Shown here piece after piece: positions 10,638 to 23,548 of a stretch of DNA of 64,000 nt. The notes beneath the pieces are model-generated. The model did not search any database, had not been told where the DNA came from, and worked only from the letters and a program-made list of their open reading frames with translations. The DNA is from Gymnothorax reevesii (taxonomy: Eukaryota > Chordata > Actinopteri > Anguilliformes > Muraenidae): the NCBI GenBank assembly GCA_029721435.1, contig CM056573.1, forward strand, positions 149,875,947 through 149,939,946. The letters are read 5' to 3'. A program made the position numbers and the translations under genes. Numbering within the stretch: position 1 is the first letter of the stretch; the number at the start of each line of letters is the position of its first letter.

Positions 10638-13489
10638 CATAACATAACATAACATCACATAACGAGTGGCTAGAACAAGGCAACAAGGCAAAAAACTGTT
10701 TTTTTTTCTTCTATTGTGAATATATCACTTCAGATAGTCAAGGACTCAATGGTATCTTGCTTTAAGTCAAGCCTGCTCTTGAAAATTCCCAAGGTTTCTG
10801 CCCCAACAATATGGTCAGGCAAGCTATTCCACATCGAAATTACTCTTTGGGTGAAAAAATATTTCCTAATATCAGTGCTGAATTTACCCTTGGTAAACTT
10901 CCATTCGTGACCCCGAGTTCGACCAACAGAACTTGGTCGAAGGAATCCAACATAATTCACTTTGTTAATCCCTTTAACATATTTAAAGACCTTAATCAGA
11001 TCACCCTAAGTCTCCTTTTCCTAAGACTAAAATGATTAAGGATCTTCAGCCTCTTATCATAGTTTTCATCTTTTATACCTGGAATTAGCTTAGTGGCTCT
11101 TCCCTAAACTTTTTCTAGAGCCTCTATATCTTTCTTAAAGTATGGACCCCAGAACTGTACACAATACTTTTTATTACCTACATGCACAACTTAACATTTC
11201 ACTACATTAAATTTCATTTACCACATTTCTGCCCAATTCTGGATTCTATCCACATCATCCTGAATCATTTTAGTGGACTCTAAACTATTTGCCAAACTGT
11301 TAGTATCATCTGCAAATTTAACTAATTTGCTCTCAATATTCCTATAAGGTCATTAATGTAGATGAGGAACAGCAGGGGTCCCAACACCGATCCCTGAGGG
11401 ACGCCTATCCCCACCATACCTAGCTTAGATGAGGTTCCACTGACCACCCCTCTTTGTGTTCTGTCCTGTAACCAGTTTTGAATCCACTCCAGAAAACTTC
11501 CTGTAAAAATTAGTCTCTTATGCGGTACTGTATCAAATGCTTTCTGAAAATCCAGGTGTATGATGTCATAAGCCCTGCTATGGTCATAAGTCTTTTTGGC
11601 CTCTTCAAAAATTCCAGAAGGTTTGTCAGGCATGACCTTCCCTTACGGAAGGAATATTGCGGAATATTTCGCATGCTATGCAAGTTAAACGGACTAGCAT
11701 GTAATTTTCTGGCTCAGTACGGTCCCCTCTCTTAAAAATTGGTACTAGCTGCTACCCGCTTTGTAGCCCATTATTTTGTCGCTTTTAGATCGCCTGAGGG
11801 CGAGAAGCCGTGTCTTCAATTTCCACTTCAAATCCACATTTTTGTGAATAATCGCGGCCGAATTTTCAGGTGTAATGCCAGCCCTGCGATTGTTCAACTG
11901 TCAAATTTGAATTTGGATGGTGTGAAGTTAGAGTAATCAGAATGCTGCATTCGTGGACGAACGCGGTGCCCTCTCAAAAGCCTGACTTTCATGCAGGCTG
12001 TCTTATCACTCCCTCGGCTCCATCGCAAACAGTAGCCTGCTCGCAAGTTACGTCAACGCACGTTCATAAGGACACTGCGGCTCCTAGCGGTGCAACCGAA
12101 TATTGCTACGCGCATCAGGTTATATAAGTTTACATGCTACCCGGAGTGAAATTGCCTTTTTTTTTTGCGTGCATGACCGTTTTTCAAAAATTGGGCAACG
12201 TCAAGTCCTTCCTGGTGTCCAAGTGGATATTCACAGCAAATTTGGTGATAATCGGTTGAGAAATGTAGGAGAAAAACGTGTACATACACACACACACAGA
12301 CGTCAGCCTCAAATATATTATAGATTATATTGCCCTGTTTCCAATCATTTTGTATTTCTCCAGTTTCTAAAGACTGTCTGAAGATGGAGGATAGCGGCTT
12401 AAAGATGATCTCACCAACTTCCCTGAGCACGCTAGGATATAAGCCATCAGGACCCGCCGCCTTATCTGTCTTTAGTTTACGCAACTTGTCTAATACTTCG
12501 TTATCCCTATCCTCAATTTCCGCTGAATAATCTTGAGCATTTAACATGCCGTCCGGCCAAATAAAGACCCACTCCGAGGTAAAATTCTCAACAAAGTAAC
12601 TGTTTAAGGCATCCGCAATATGCTTGTTATCATATAGCAGCGATCCATTTGTATTCTTTATGCACTTAACCTGCTCTTTAACTTTCCTTTTTCTGCTACA
12701 AAACTGAAAGAAGCGCTTAGGGCTAGTTTTTGCCCCCTCTGCAATTTGTCTCTCATAGTCTTCTAGCATTCCTCAGCTCTTTTTTGACCACAGCCCGCAT
12801 TTTACAGTATTCAGCCCTAGTGTTCTCATTGTTATCCTATATGTACATCTTATAAAGACTCCTCCTTTCCCTCAGCCATCCACTGAGGATTCTGCTTTTT
12901 CAGTTTACGTTTGGACACCTTTGGAATGAATTTGCATTGTGAATGAAGTAAAAATCTTTCCTACATCTCATTTACAGACTCACAGTCCAGGAGTGTCTCC
13001 CATTTTATTTCACTTGGATAGGAGCGCATCCTGTCAAAGTTTCCTCGCCTAAAATTGAAAATTTTTGTTTTTGAATACACCTTTCTAACTTCCCATGAAA
13101 CATCAAAATTAACAGCAGAGTGATTACTTCTTCCAAGTGGCTCCAGTACCTCAACAGTGCAATTCTATCAGGGTCATTACAGAGCACCAAGTCTAAAATT
13201 TCCTTCTCTTTTGTAGGTTTATTAACATACAGCACCAAAAAATTATTATAACATCTAGAAATTCTTCCTCCTCCCTACCCTGTCCTTTCACCATTTCCCA
13301 ATCGATACCAGGATAATTTAAGTCTCCCATAACAATAGTCCCTCCACCTCTACAAGCTTGCGTAATCCTCTTAAAAAGCATTTCATTGACTGTACTGTCC
13401 AAAGCTGGTGGTCGATAGCATACTCCTATATTTAAACCTGTCTCATGTTTGCCCATGAGCCTGACCCAGATATCTTCACAGGGCAAGGA
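10638..13489 (-). pseudogene. CR1/L2-like LINE, endonuclease to 3' end, broken
   Basis: From 5' to 3' on the minus strand it shows the endonuclease C-terminus at 13486-13193 (NIGVCYRPPALDS, VMGDLNYPGIDW) and the RT N-terminus at 12769-12330 (DKAAGPDGLYPSVLREVGEI). The RT core follows at 11640-11322 (LDFQKAFDTVPHKRL, GVPQGSVLGPLLF, YINDL), and the C-terminal region at 10960-10730 (WNSLPDHIV). Stops and shifts break it. It ends in an ATGTT-type simple tail at about 10638-10660. A solo LTR truncates its 5' side and a foreign insert lies at 11742-12325. Confidence 0.8.
11742..12325. mobile_element. Unclassified insertion inside the LINE
   Basis: The LINE coding sequence breaks at about 12325, after G-N-I-I, and resumes at about 11741 with P-I-F-K-R, so about 585 bp is foreign. 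The insert ends in a CACACACA run beside the phrase GGTGATAATCGGTTGAGAAA. This resembles the tails of other unclassified repeats in the window. Its ends show no clear inverted repeats. Confidence 0.5.
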
Positions 13490-14645
13490 TGTTGTGATTT
13501 ACAAAATGAACCAATAGCGAAAACCAGATGAATGCAAAAAGGAGGCTCTATTTCTGAAGGGGGAAACCCCACAACAGAGCTGGCAACAGTACAGAGTCCA
13601 CAATCCAAAAACAGATTCCAATAGGCGTAATCCAGAGGCAAAACCAGGGCACCAATCACAAAAATCGTAGTCAGGCAAAAAGAGGTCGATAAACAAGAAT
13701 GCAGTACAATACAGGGAATAGGCGAAGCTCGTAGTCAGGCGGTCCAGTCAGAAAGATAAATCACTAAGAATCAAGGCAGAAAACAAACGTGGCACAGGAA
13801 ACTAGGAGGAACAATCTGACAAAGGAAGTGCATAAACAGACATCTTAAATACACATCCGGGGCGAACACATGACCAGAGAGAAACTGGTGCAATCAATGA
13901 TACAATAATCAGGAGTGACACATGAGGAATAATCTAATTACATGAATATGGCAAAAGCCAAAACGCAGACAGGATTCACAAGACAAACCTATGTGCAGAA
14001 CAACAGCTCCGGTTAAGGAGTACTGAAGTGTATAGATTAAAGAAAGGAAAGCACAAAGCATTAGTGGAAATCCACAGAAAATCGCTGCAGAGATAATTAG
14101 GGATAGGCAAGGAGGCGGAGATTAGAATTGGGTGACTGCTGAGAGATCGTTAGTCAATTAGTATGTTACAATTCAGAGTGCATGTTAGTAAGTTAGTAAA
14201 TATATACAATGTTAATGTGGGTTAGTAATTAAGCGAAAACAACAAACTGTTAGTATATGTTAGTAGATAGCAACAGAGAGAGGAAGGAAGAACACAAGAT
14301 AATGAAAGTAGGTTGAAACCCAGAAACCAATAAATCACCCGAATGAGTGGCACGCAAGACAAGGGACCGTGGGCAAAGACCTACATGAGACAAGACTGGG
14401 TAAATGAAGTGCAAAGCAAGGCATGGCAGAAAATAAACATGGCAAGGGAACTAGGAAACATGGCAAAGACTGTGAAAAATGCATGAAAAATAATAAACCA
14501 GGATTTCTAAAATATCAAAACACAATACACAATAATAAGAATGGTCAGAAAACAGGCAGTGGTCACTTAACACGAAAATCAATCAACATGGCTAGGCCAG
14601 GCACAGAACTTAAACAAGGCACAGGGCAGATACAGAATCCCAACA
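13490..14645 (-). mobile_element. Solo LTR, copy 2
   Basis: On the minus strand it runs from TGTTGGGATTCTG to CACAACA. The 5-bp flanks are AAGGA (13485-13489) and AAGGG (14646-14650). The centre has the family's GTTAGTAAGTTAGTAAAT block (14185-14202). No retroviral coding region adjoins. Confidence 0.65.
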
Positions 14646-14702
14646 AAGGGAATTTTGGGAATTTCCTGTACATTTATGTTTTCGTTCACATAGATTGCTA
14701 CG

Positions 14703-14705
<3 letters not shown>

Positions 14706-14764
<59 letters not shown>
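14706..14764. repeat. (TA)n microsatellite
   Basis: An uninterrupted TA run of nearly 60 bp is followed by TTTATACATATATATATG. It explains the Tyr-Ile repeat frame that covers it. Confidence 0.95.
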
Positions 14765-14769
<5 letters not shown>

Positions 14770-14782
14770 CATATATATATGA

Positions 14783-17377
14783 ATGAATGAAATTGTTATT
14801 ATTGTGTCATGCATACAATTGTATGCCCAGCCCGCATGGGCTTATAAGACACCAAACAATTAAATGATCCTGGACCAGGACCAGTGTGCATCAAGAAATC
14901 ATGTCACAGACATGCCTTCTTGCCTTCTTTTTCAAGCTTTAGAAATAAAATCTGCAGTTCCAAGAACATCAAAATCAAACAGCCATTTCATGTTTTCCTC
15001 ATCTGACCAATAGAACATATCAGGGTTATGTTTGTAATATCATTAAACAGACACTCTCTTAAATCATCGTAGTGTGCAATTCAGGAGAAAATGAGTTTCA
15101 CCTCCCACGTTATTCAAGTCACACATCTCACACAATCTGTTATCTTCAGGGATGTAATTGAATCAACAAGTTTCAATTGGCATAAGGGAGAACACCTGAC
15201 CTCTACTGAGCAAACAAAGATCTTTGGTTTCAAGATAAAGGGGATAAAACATATACAGCGCCCTCCATAATTATTGGCACCCCTGGTGAAGATGTGTTCT
15301 TTAGCTTCTAATAAATTCAGTTTTTCTGTAAATAATATAGGACCACAATGAAAAAACAGGAAAATCCAACCTTTCATTTATTCAGTGGGGAAAAAAATCC
15401 CACATGAAGAAATAATTATTTTACATCAGATCATGTGTGCCACAATTATTAGCATTCCTGATGTTAATACTTTTTACAACCCCCTTTTGCCAACAAAACA
15501 GCACCTAATCTTCTCCAATAATGTTTCACAAGATGGGAGAATACAGAAAGAGGGATCTTCAACCATTCCTCTTTGCACAATCTCTCTAAATCATCCAGCA
15601 GCCTGGGTCCTCTGCACTCTCCTCTTCAGCTCACGACACAGGTTTTAAATGGGGTTGTGGTCTGGGGAATGAGATGGCCATGGGAGGAGTTTGATTCTGT
15701 GTCTGGTGAACCATTTCTGTGTAGAATTGCCCACATGTTTAGGGTCATTATCTTGCTGAAAGACCCAGTGACGACCCATCTTCAGCTTTCAGGCAAAGGC
15801 CACCAGATTTTGATTTAAAATGTCCTGGTATTTCAAAGCGTTCATGATGCCATGCACCCTAACAAGGTTCCCAGGGCCTCTGGAAGAGAAAAAGGCCCAC
15901 AGCATCACCGATCGTCCCCCATACTTCACAGTGGGCATGAGGTGCTTTTCTGCATACTCATCTTTTGTGTTCTGCCAGACCCACTTAGAGTGTTTGTTTG
16001 CCAAAAAGCTCTATCTTGGTCCAGTACCGCTTAGCGAACTCGAGACGTTTGCCTTTATGATTGTGAGTGAGAACAGGTTTTTTCCGTGCATGCCTCCCAA
16101 ACAGCTTGTTGTCATTTAGATAGCACCTGATGGTTGTTTTGCTACCATTTGTTGAAATTCTTTAACAGTGAGCTTTGGAGAACTTTTTACCATACTCCTC
16201 ACTGTGCATGGTGGCAAAATAACCTTGCGTCCTCGTCCAGGCTTGTTTACCATTGTTCCAGTTGTTTTAAACTTCTTAATGATTCCTCTGTCAGTAGATA
16301 TGGGCAGGTGCAGGCGAGTGGCTATTTTCTTGTAGCCATTGCCTGACTTGTGAAAGTTGACACATCTGCCTTACTTGAATGGTGTGTTCCTTTGTCTTTC
16401 CCATGTTGAAGAGAGGATAAGAGAAATGGCCTCTGTGTCACCTCATATTTATACCCCAGGGAAACAGGAAGTGATAATTTACTAATTAAATGTTCCTAGA
16501 TACTCTGATCAACTTTTTAAACTACTGTAGAAATGACAGAAATACTTCAATTACATTTAATTCCTTGGAATTGTTAGGGGTGCCAATAATTGTTGAGCAG
16601 GTGATTTTATGAAAAATAATTATTTCTTAGTCAGGGATTTTTTTTCCCCTTAAAATTCACTTGAGTTGAAGGTTCCACTTTTCTACAATTTTCAGTGTGA
16701 GAGTATGCTTCTGCAATAAAAATTGAATTTATTTTAAGGCTTTTAACACATCTTAACCAGGAGTGCCAAGAATTATGGAGGGCGCTGTAGTTCAGGGGTA
16801 AAGTTCTCCTTGATCAGGGTATAGGTTTTCAGTTTGAGTTTTCACAAAACACTTTTAAACCAAGTCTCCTAAAACTTTAGAAGAAGCTTGTTTTTAACAG
16901 AGTTTATATTACAACACAATTTTTCCAGTAAATATACTGCATGTCCACTTCTTCAAAAATTAGGGCAAGCTTTTTTGTCCATGGAGAATCATGTAATTTT
17001 CTCCACAAAAATATTTTCTTATTGATTCTACCCTCTGCCATTTTAATCAATCGATTCCATAGTCGCAGAATTTCACATTTTTGTTGGATCGACCCAGGGA
17101 CCCAGCCCATATCTCCTTGAATCGCTGGGATCGAAGCAAATCTATGTACCCCGAGAGAGCACCTAATAGCAATATTTTGTATAGCATCTGTAGCTTTGGG
17201 TTCTGTGGCGCCCCACACCCCAGCAGCATAATTCAGAATAGGTGAAACACAAGCATTATACTGTGGAGTATATGTAGAATAACCAAGCCCTTTACATATT
17301 TCGAGTTTGTTGATTACTGATTCCAAAGCTCTCCCAGCAGGGTTAACAAGGACCCCTGTTCCAACGTCAAAACTCAT
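14783..17377 (-). pseudogene. I/Nimb-like LINE, 3' half, split by a Tc1 element
   Basis: The minus strand at 17377-16904 encodes the region after the RT active site (SPILNYAAGVWGATEPKATD, then LRLWNRLIKMAEGR). The Cys-rich tail (LCEMCDLNNV..THFLLNC) lies at about 15250-15060, beyond the Tc1 insertion. The 3' UTR ends CTTATAAGCCCATG and then TTTCATTCATTCAT, like the plus-strand copy at 7795. It is 5' truncated at about 17377. Confidence 0.75.
15256..16787 (-). mobile_element. Tc1-like transposon with broken transposase
   Basis: The inverted ends CAGCGCCCTCCATAATTATT and CAGCGCCCTCCATAATTCTT are flanked by TA (15254-15255, 16788-16789). The element is 1532 bp. The minus strand encodes fragments such as EKHLMPTVKYGGRSVMLWAF and GIMNALKYQDILNQN (16004-15789), diagnostic of Tc1 transposase. 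Stops and shifts elsewhere inactivate it. It inserted into the LINE at 14783-17377. Confidence 0.85.
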
Positions 17378-17480
17378 AAATTCATATAGAATTTTTATAG
17401 AATAAAGCCTAAATATTTAGTTAGAGCAACATATTCTAAAGCATAGACCAAACTATACGTATAAATGTGTATGTGTGTGA

Positions 17481-17486
<6 letters not shown>

Positions 17487-17553
<67 letters not shown>
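17487..17553. repeat. (TA)n microsatellite followed by a T run
   Basis: A TA run of about 67 bp continues into a run of T. No gene is implied. Confidence 0.95.
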
Positions 17554-17559
<6 letters not shown>

Positions 17560-17569
<10 letters not shown>

Positions 17570-19261
17570 AATTTACCTTTGATGGATGAGATGGGTGGGT
17601 GGGTTGGGGGTGGGATTATTTTTCTCTGTATGTTTATGTACTATATTATGTGTTTAGTTTGTTTTGAATCAAACTCTCAATTAGCATATGTAATACAAAA
17701 AAAAAACCTTCACTTTAAAACCCCGCACAAGGAAATGGTGAGCGAGTTTCACTCAATGAAATTTCACTTTGGGAGTATCTTATTTTGTGAGAACTATCTT
17801 AGCTATAGGTATTTTTCCAGCTTCAATATGGTTTAGCAAACTGCTTTTTCCTCCAGTCCTCATTTAAAGTGGATAAACTATATTGTTCAAGTTTTTCAAT
17901 GCAGCTGCATGTCTACGTAAGGCGGCGTCACATTTTGTTATATGCTTTGGCACATGAAACAACACATTTAGTAAAGGCTGTACGTTTCTCTCATTAGTTA
18001 TCATTGTGTGATAGCTACAAATACATGCCTTCTTCTTTGTGAATTCCAGGTTCGCATGGTCCAACATGTTTATTTCACATGTACAGTGTGAGCACATAAA
18101 TTATAATATTTAATTTAACACTGTAGGCAACTTGCTCATACAGTTACACTATAATCACACTGTGTCCCCAGCCTGTCTCAATGCCCAGTAAAAGCCCTGC
18201 CAGCATCGCAAACTCTTCAGACCTTTCAAACAGTTCGCAGCCCCTGGGATTTTTGTTGGCTTTCTGTGTCAAAGAGGTTGGCAATAAGATAAAGGGATTG
18301 CTAGCTACAGTGGAATGAATTAGGAGCTGCAAATTGACAAATAAGCTGCTTATCAAATAAATGCTTATATTGGTGAACTAACTCCTGCTTAACAGCAGTG
18401 GATGGAAACAAATGTGCATTTTGTTTTCCTAAAACTTTTTTAATTTGAACGAAATTTGCAAGAAATTTGAACGGAAACCTGATTATTGTAAACACTTCTC
18501 AAAAAATGTTTTATTAGCCCCTCCTCGTCGATTGTGGCCAGCCCACCAAATTATTTTTCCAACTAATCAGAAAACTTTGTTGGTTGTTCAGCCAATTAAA
18601 AAACAATGTTTTCTTTTGATTTTCAAGATGCATAATATTCTCTTCTTGCAGGCAGATAGATAAGACCTTTGTTTGTGGGTTGCGGCAGACAGATACATTC
18701 TCGTACACTGTTGCTTACACCTTGGCAAGATATTCAAAGACTTTGTTATCAAAAAAAAAAATCTTCTTCTAAACCAACAGCCTTTTTAAAGGCTATGGCA
18801 CCAGTCCCTTTTAAGAGCTATTATTCAAAGACTATTTTCAAAAAATATTTTTCTCAACCATCAGCATCTTTAAAGGCTTTTTCACCAATCCCTTTCAAAG
18901 GCTATTTTCTGACAGCCTTTTATAACGATAGGGTTGTTTTATATTATGTGCTTCTTTTGAATGATAATCTCATAGTTGACTTAGATTATACAATACTACC
19001 ACTTGATTGTGTATTCTAAAAATAGCTCTGGAAAAGTTTTATAAATATTAGTGTATTAATTACATGAAATATACATTATACAATGCATATTCACATAAAA
19101 TAGCAGACTAAATCCAAAATATGGATCACAAATTTTGGAATAAAGGTGCTTCCAAAAGGTAAGGAAAAAAAGAAGAGGCGGCAAGAGAGGCCGGAAGTTT
19201 TGCCTCAGTGTTCCCCCTTTGCTAACTTCTTTCAAAATCCCTCTAATCCTACAAGCATACA
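17560..19261. other. Non-coding stretch with one short internal duplication
   Basis: No gene or known element was recognised. Two roughly 70-bp units at 18777-18842 and 18860-18920 share AAAGGCT..(C)ACCA(G/A)TCCCTTT blocks and look like an imperfect tandem duplication. Confidence 0.4.
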
Positions 19262-21271
19262 CCTACAGAAAAGTGACATCAACATCTCTGTAGCTGCCCA
19301 ACTTTTTTCTCTTTGATCGAATTTGTGGCTGGACTCAGGGACCAATTTGATGCATTTAAACAGGTTGCATTAAATGTAACAGGTGTGTCTCAGTCGTACA
19401 AGCACGATCTTCAGCGAAAGCGGAAGTGTAAAATATTTGCAGATGAGAGCTCAGAACCAGGTGTGACACTTGAGGGGAGGGAGAAGTTCATAATAGAAAC
19501 ATTTTATGTGGTCACTGATAAGCTAGTTGTGAGGTACCGTTCTGGAACCAAATGCGAGACCAGAGAGTCTCAGCAAAAATGAGTTTTATTGAAGTTGGTT
19601 GGGTGAACCCCCACAGGGCAGAAGGCAACGTTACAGAGTCTTCAATCCAAAATCAGAATCCCAGGGACGTAATCCAAACTGTGCACAGGGCAGCAAACAA
19701 AACTCAGAGTCGGGCAAAACAGGTTCGGTACACAGGCACAGGAATGTCAGAGAATCCAAAGTCCAGTAGACTTAATCCGATTTGTTATTAGGGCAGCAGA
19801 GACAAAACTCAGGGTTAGGCAAAACAGGTACGGCACATGGGCACAGAGGTATCAAAGAAAAAGCCAAAATCAGAATCGGGGACATTCAGAAGTATAACAC
19901 TATGAATACAAGGCATCAACAATCACAGCACAGGGAAAACATTCTGCCAAGAGCTGGTGGTGAAATGACTGCTTAAATACACATACGGGGCGTCACATGT
20001 TATGATAGGGAACAGGTGAGCTGGATCAGACTAATTACAAAGGAATGGATATGAGGAGGTTCCTGATTACAAGAAATTGGCAAAAGCGGACAGGGATGAA
20101 AAAGACAACCTATAGACAAACATACGGCTCCAGTTAGGGAGCTCTAACGTGCACAGATAAGAAGAGAGAACCGAGTTTAACAAAAGCGGAGGTTCTGCTG
20201 AAACTGCAGCAAAGTAGATAGAGTAAAGCCAAAGGGGTGGAGACGAGAATAGGGTGAATGCTGAGTGCTCGTTAGTCAAATAGTAAGTGCAGCTATACAA
20301 TCCCTAGTGCTTGTTAGTAAGTTAGTACTAAAAACAGTGTTAGTTTGGGTTAGTATCTTTTTAACAAAAATAATAAACTGTTAGTCAGATTAGTAATTAT
20401 AGAAAAGCAAGGTGAAGGAAGTAAACGAGATTGGAAGGAATGATTTAAATCCCAGAAACCATGAAATCACCCGAAAGTGTGGCACGCAATACTGGGGCAG
20501 TGAGCGATCACATGACATAAGACCAGACAGGGGGAGACAAAGTGCAATGCATGGTATGAAACAAAACATGGACCGGAATATAACTGCAATGGTGGAATAT
20601 GGCAAACAGACATAGAAAAGGCAAAAACAAAACATGTCATGGATACAGAATTATGATCAAAACATGGTCAGACAGAGCAGAATTCATGAACAAACATGGC
20701 AGTCAAGGCAGAGTCATATCCTAAACATGGGCAGGCAGATAAGGATCATAACACTAGTGGTATGCCTTGAACATCGCTTGAATGTTTACAAGCACCTGGC
20801 TAGTCTCTTTGGAGTTCTGTTAATGTCAGATTCGGTGTCTGACAGAGATGTCACAGAAAAAAAGGTACATGTGCTTTCGGCTGCATATCCATCAGATTTG
20901 GACATGAACTTTGCTGATGAACTCATCCAATTTACAAAGTTTTTCATGTCTGATTCTGCAAGTGAGAAGTGCCCATCTCAAATGCTTGACATGCTGCAGG
21001 CCCTTAATTTAGTCGGTATTCCTCAATGTTCACGTTTCACTTCGGATTTTTTTTTTTTTTTACTCTGCCAGCGACAAACTGCAAGGGTGTGCAAACATTT
21101 TCCCTTTCCGGCAGAATAAAAAAAAAACAGTTGCGTAGTAGTATGTGCCAAACACGTCTCAGCTCTTTATCATTTCTATCAATAGAGTCAGATCTCCTCG
21201 TCAGACAGCTAGATTTTGTCGATACAACTGATGATTTTGCAAGGAGGAAGGTAAGGAAGGTGCCATTATAG
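19262..21271 (+). pseudogene. hAT-type transposase pseudogene split by a solo LTR
   Basis: Before the LTR the plus strand reads IEFVAGLRDQFDAFKQVALN with R-K-R-K-C-K and ends T-D-K-L. The frame resumes after the LTR with LEHRLNVYKHLASLFGVLL. The C-terminus (LRSSMCQTRLSSLSFLSIES and DDFARRKVRK) matches the hAT dimerisation region. Taking the LTR and one target copy away makes the frame continuous. A frameshift near 19310 shows prior decay. The N-terminus is not present. Confidence 0.7.
19528..20753 (-). mobile_element. Solo LTR, copy 3, perfect 5-bp TSD
   Basis: On the minus strand it starts TGTTATGATCC and ends CCTCACA. Both flanks read CTAGT (19523-19527 and 20754-20758). At 1226 bp it is full length for the family. 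It disrupts the hAT transposase pseudogene. Confidence 0.8.
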
Positions 21272-21474
21272 GCAGGGCTGGACTGGTCATCTGGTATACT
21301 GCCACTTGGGCTGATAAATTTTAATATAATTAGGGGTCCAAGGCAGTGATAGCTAGTGGTGGGCTGCATGGCTCACAATCCCTGGGATAATTTATTTATT
21401 TTTTCTTTGTTGTCTCAGTCTATCCCTCACTATAAGACAGTGTGTTTGTGTGTTAGGGCGCCAGGGTGGAGGGC

Positions 21475-23548
21475 CAGGGCCGTCGTGTAGGGGAGAAAGG
21501 TGATGACAATTATAAGGGCCCACAGCCCAGTGGGGCCCACAAAACCCACAGTAACCACCATGACTTAATTTTTATTCATAGACCTAACTGCTATTCATAC
21601 TAATGCACCAGAGTTAATCACAAAGGCATGCAATATTGATCAAATAAATTTCAATAACCCCCTTCTTAAAAATGGTTCGGTCCATGCTCCATGCTCCTCT
21701 TGGAAAATTGTCTGTGCGTTTTTGCTGGTGAGGTTCGCGAAGTACAGCAGTCAATTGTATGCGCAGCCCACACAGACAAATCTGGACACCAGAAAAGGAA
21801 AGAGAGAGAGAGGCCAGCAGAGCAGGGGCCCAGAAAATTACAAAATTCTTTTCAAAGAAAGGTGAGAGTATTTAACTAGCTTGCTATGTTAGCTGTTCAG
21901 GCTGGCTGTTCAGTTGCTCATGTTACGTTAATGTAACATGCGGTCAGCTGAGTAAATAATCGCCTGACAAGAATGACATTACTCAGTTATTAACTATCAT
22001 CCACAGAAAATATCGGAAAGGTAATCATTCGCCAGCCATTATGATATACCGTCAAAAAATCCGGTAGCAGCAGGACACATGCATCGATCCTTATTATTAG
22101 TGGTTACTGCATACTTGGCTTTCGTGACTGTCCAGGCTAGGTTTGCATAGTGAACTACATGCAGTCAGTGTGGTAACCTTAGGTGTAACTGAAACAATCA
22201 CTTGACAAGGCTGACATTTTACCTTCTTACGTGAGTATTTACTAAAACTAAACTGCTACTTTATTCTGTTGCCATAAGTCTTGTTAATGCGGGGGGTAAT
22301 TTTACAAAGCTTGCCCTCCTCATACAATATCAAAGTGAAGCTTAGAGCTATGGTACTGAGAGAGAAGCCCTTCTAAATTTGGTTTATTCCAAGACTAGGT
22401 AGGTTAGTTATTCATTAGTTGGTCCATAAAATGTAATTTCAAATGTTTACAAAATCAATACGAAATAGAATAATTCAACCTTTATGTACTTCCACTCCAG
22501 AATCAGCTGTGGTCACTTCATCTGAACCTGACCCAACAGTAGATCCTCACCACCAGCTGTCTGAAGATGTTTTTGATGGTGAGTGAGTGTGGCAGAAACT
22601 GGTTGGCTGTTTAGATTTATTAGTGAACTGCTGTTCCAATGGCTATTACTTACATATTGGTCGATCTCTCATCCATTTGAATTAAATTATTAAATGGCAA
22701 AATAGGCTGGATTTATTTATAAGTCTACTTAAGCCACGATCCATCCTATTGACAGAGCCAGGCCCTTCTCCCTCAAGCAAGGCTACTTCAGATAGTGAAA
22801 GGAATAGTGGACCAGATCATAGCTGTACCTACAGCTACAACAACCCAGGAGAGGCTTAATAGCCTTGCCAGACTTTCAGTTGAAAGTCAGTTAAGCAGAT
22901 AGTTAAACTTCAAAGACCATAAGCTGTGAACAAACAAAATAACTTAAGCTCAAGTTGAGATAAGGGAAGACAAAGTTATAGTTATTGAATTTATTATACA
23001 AGAAAGTATTTCATTGTGTTGTCACTGTTACTTGCAAGAAATTCAAACAGTTAAGTTTCATAGCTACCTTTGTGATTTCACTATAACAGTGTTGTATCCC
23101 AGTGTTGTATCTTTAGCCAGTATACTTTGAGTTATTGTCTGTTGCACATCAGTGCTCAATGTTTTACAATAGAATATCCAGTACCAATTTGCTGAGTGGT
23201 TTATTGAACATTTATTTCTGATCAGACTAGGTTTAATAATGTGGTTTCAGGTAGCCTCTTTTGTGAATACGTGCCACATCTAATAATTCAGAATTTGTAT
23301 AATAACTCTCTTGACTCTGTTGAGTGGTTAATCGTTTAAAAAAAAAAAAAGGAAAAATTGGGTGTATTGCATCTAGCACTGTCAAGAACACTGAGAAACA
23401 GAAAAATGAATGACAGCCATTGTCGTAAAAAATGTCGGGGGCCCACACTGATATTCTTTCAGGGGGCCCAGAATTCCTAGCAACTGCCATGTGGGGGGCT
23501 CCAATGGACATGTGCCCTGGGGCCTCACAGGTCCTTGATCCTGCCCTG
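21475..23548 (+). mobile_element. hAT-like element with spliced-looking N-terminal exons
   Basis: The ends carry CAGGGCCG and, inverted, CAGGGCAGGATCAAGG, both next to GGGCCC/GGGGCC-rich blocks. Inside, a Lys/Arg-rich frame (SGHQKRKERERPAEQGPRKL) ends at 21861 with G|GTGAGA. A 78-bp exon (22501-22578) lies between CACTCCAG and G|GTGAGT, and a last exon starts at 22756 after TTGACAG. Exons 2 and 3 join in frame as SEDVFDEPGPSPSSKATSDS before a stop at 22857-22859. No clear 8-bp duplication was found. The catalytic part is missing. Confidence 0.45.

Noticed and set aside
13432..13696. Minus-strand frames of 65-75 codons
   Set aside because: They straddle the junction of a LINE and a solo LTR and are chance fusions.
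14423..14782. 119-codon frame ending in a Tyr-Ile repeat
   Set aside because: It is made of solo LTR sequence plus the TA microsatellite.
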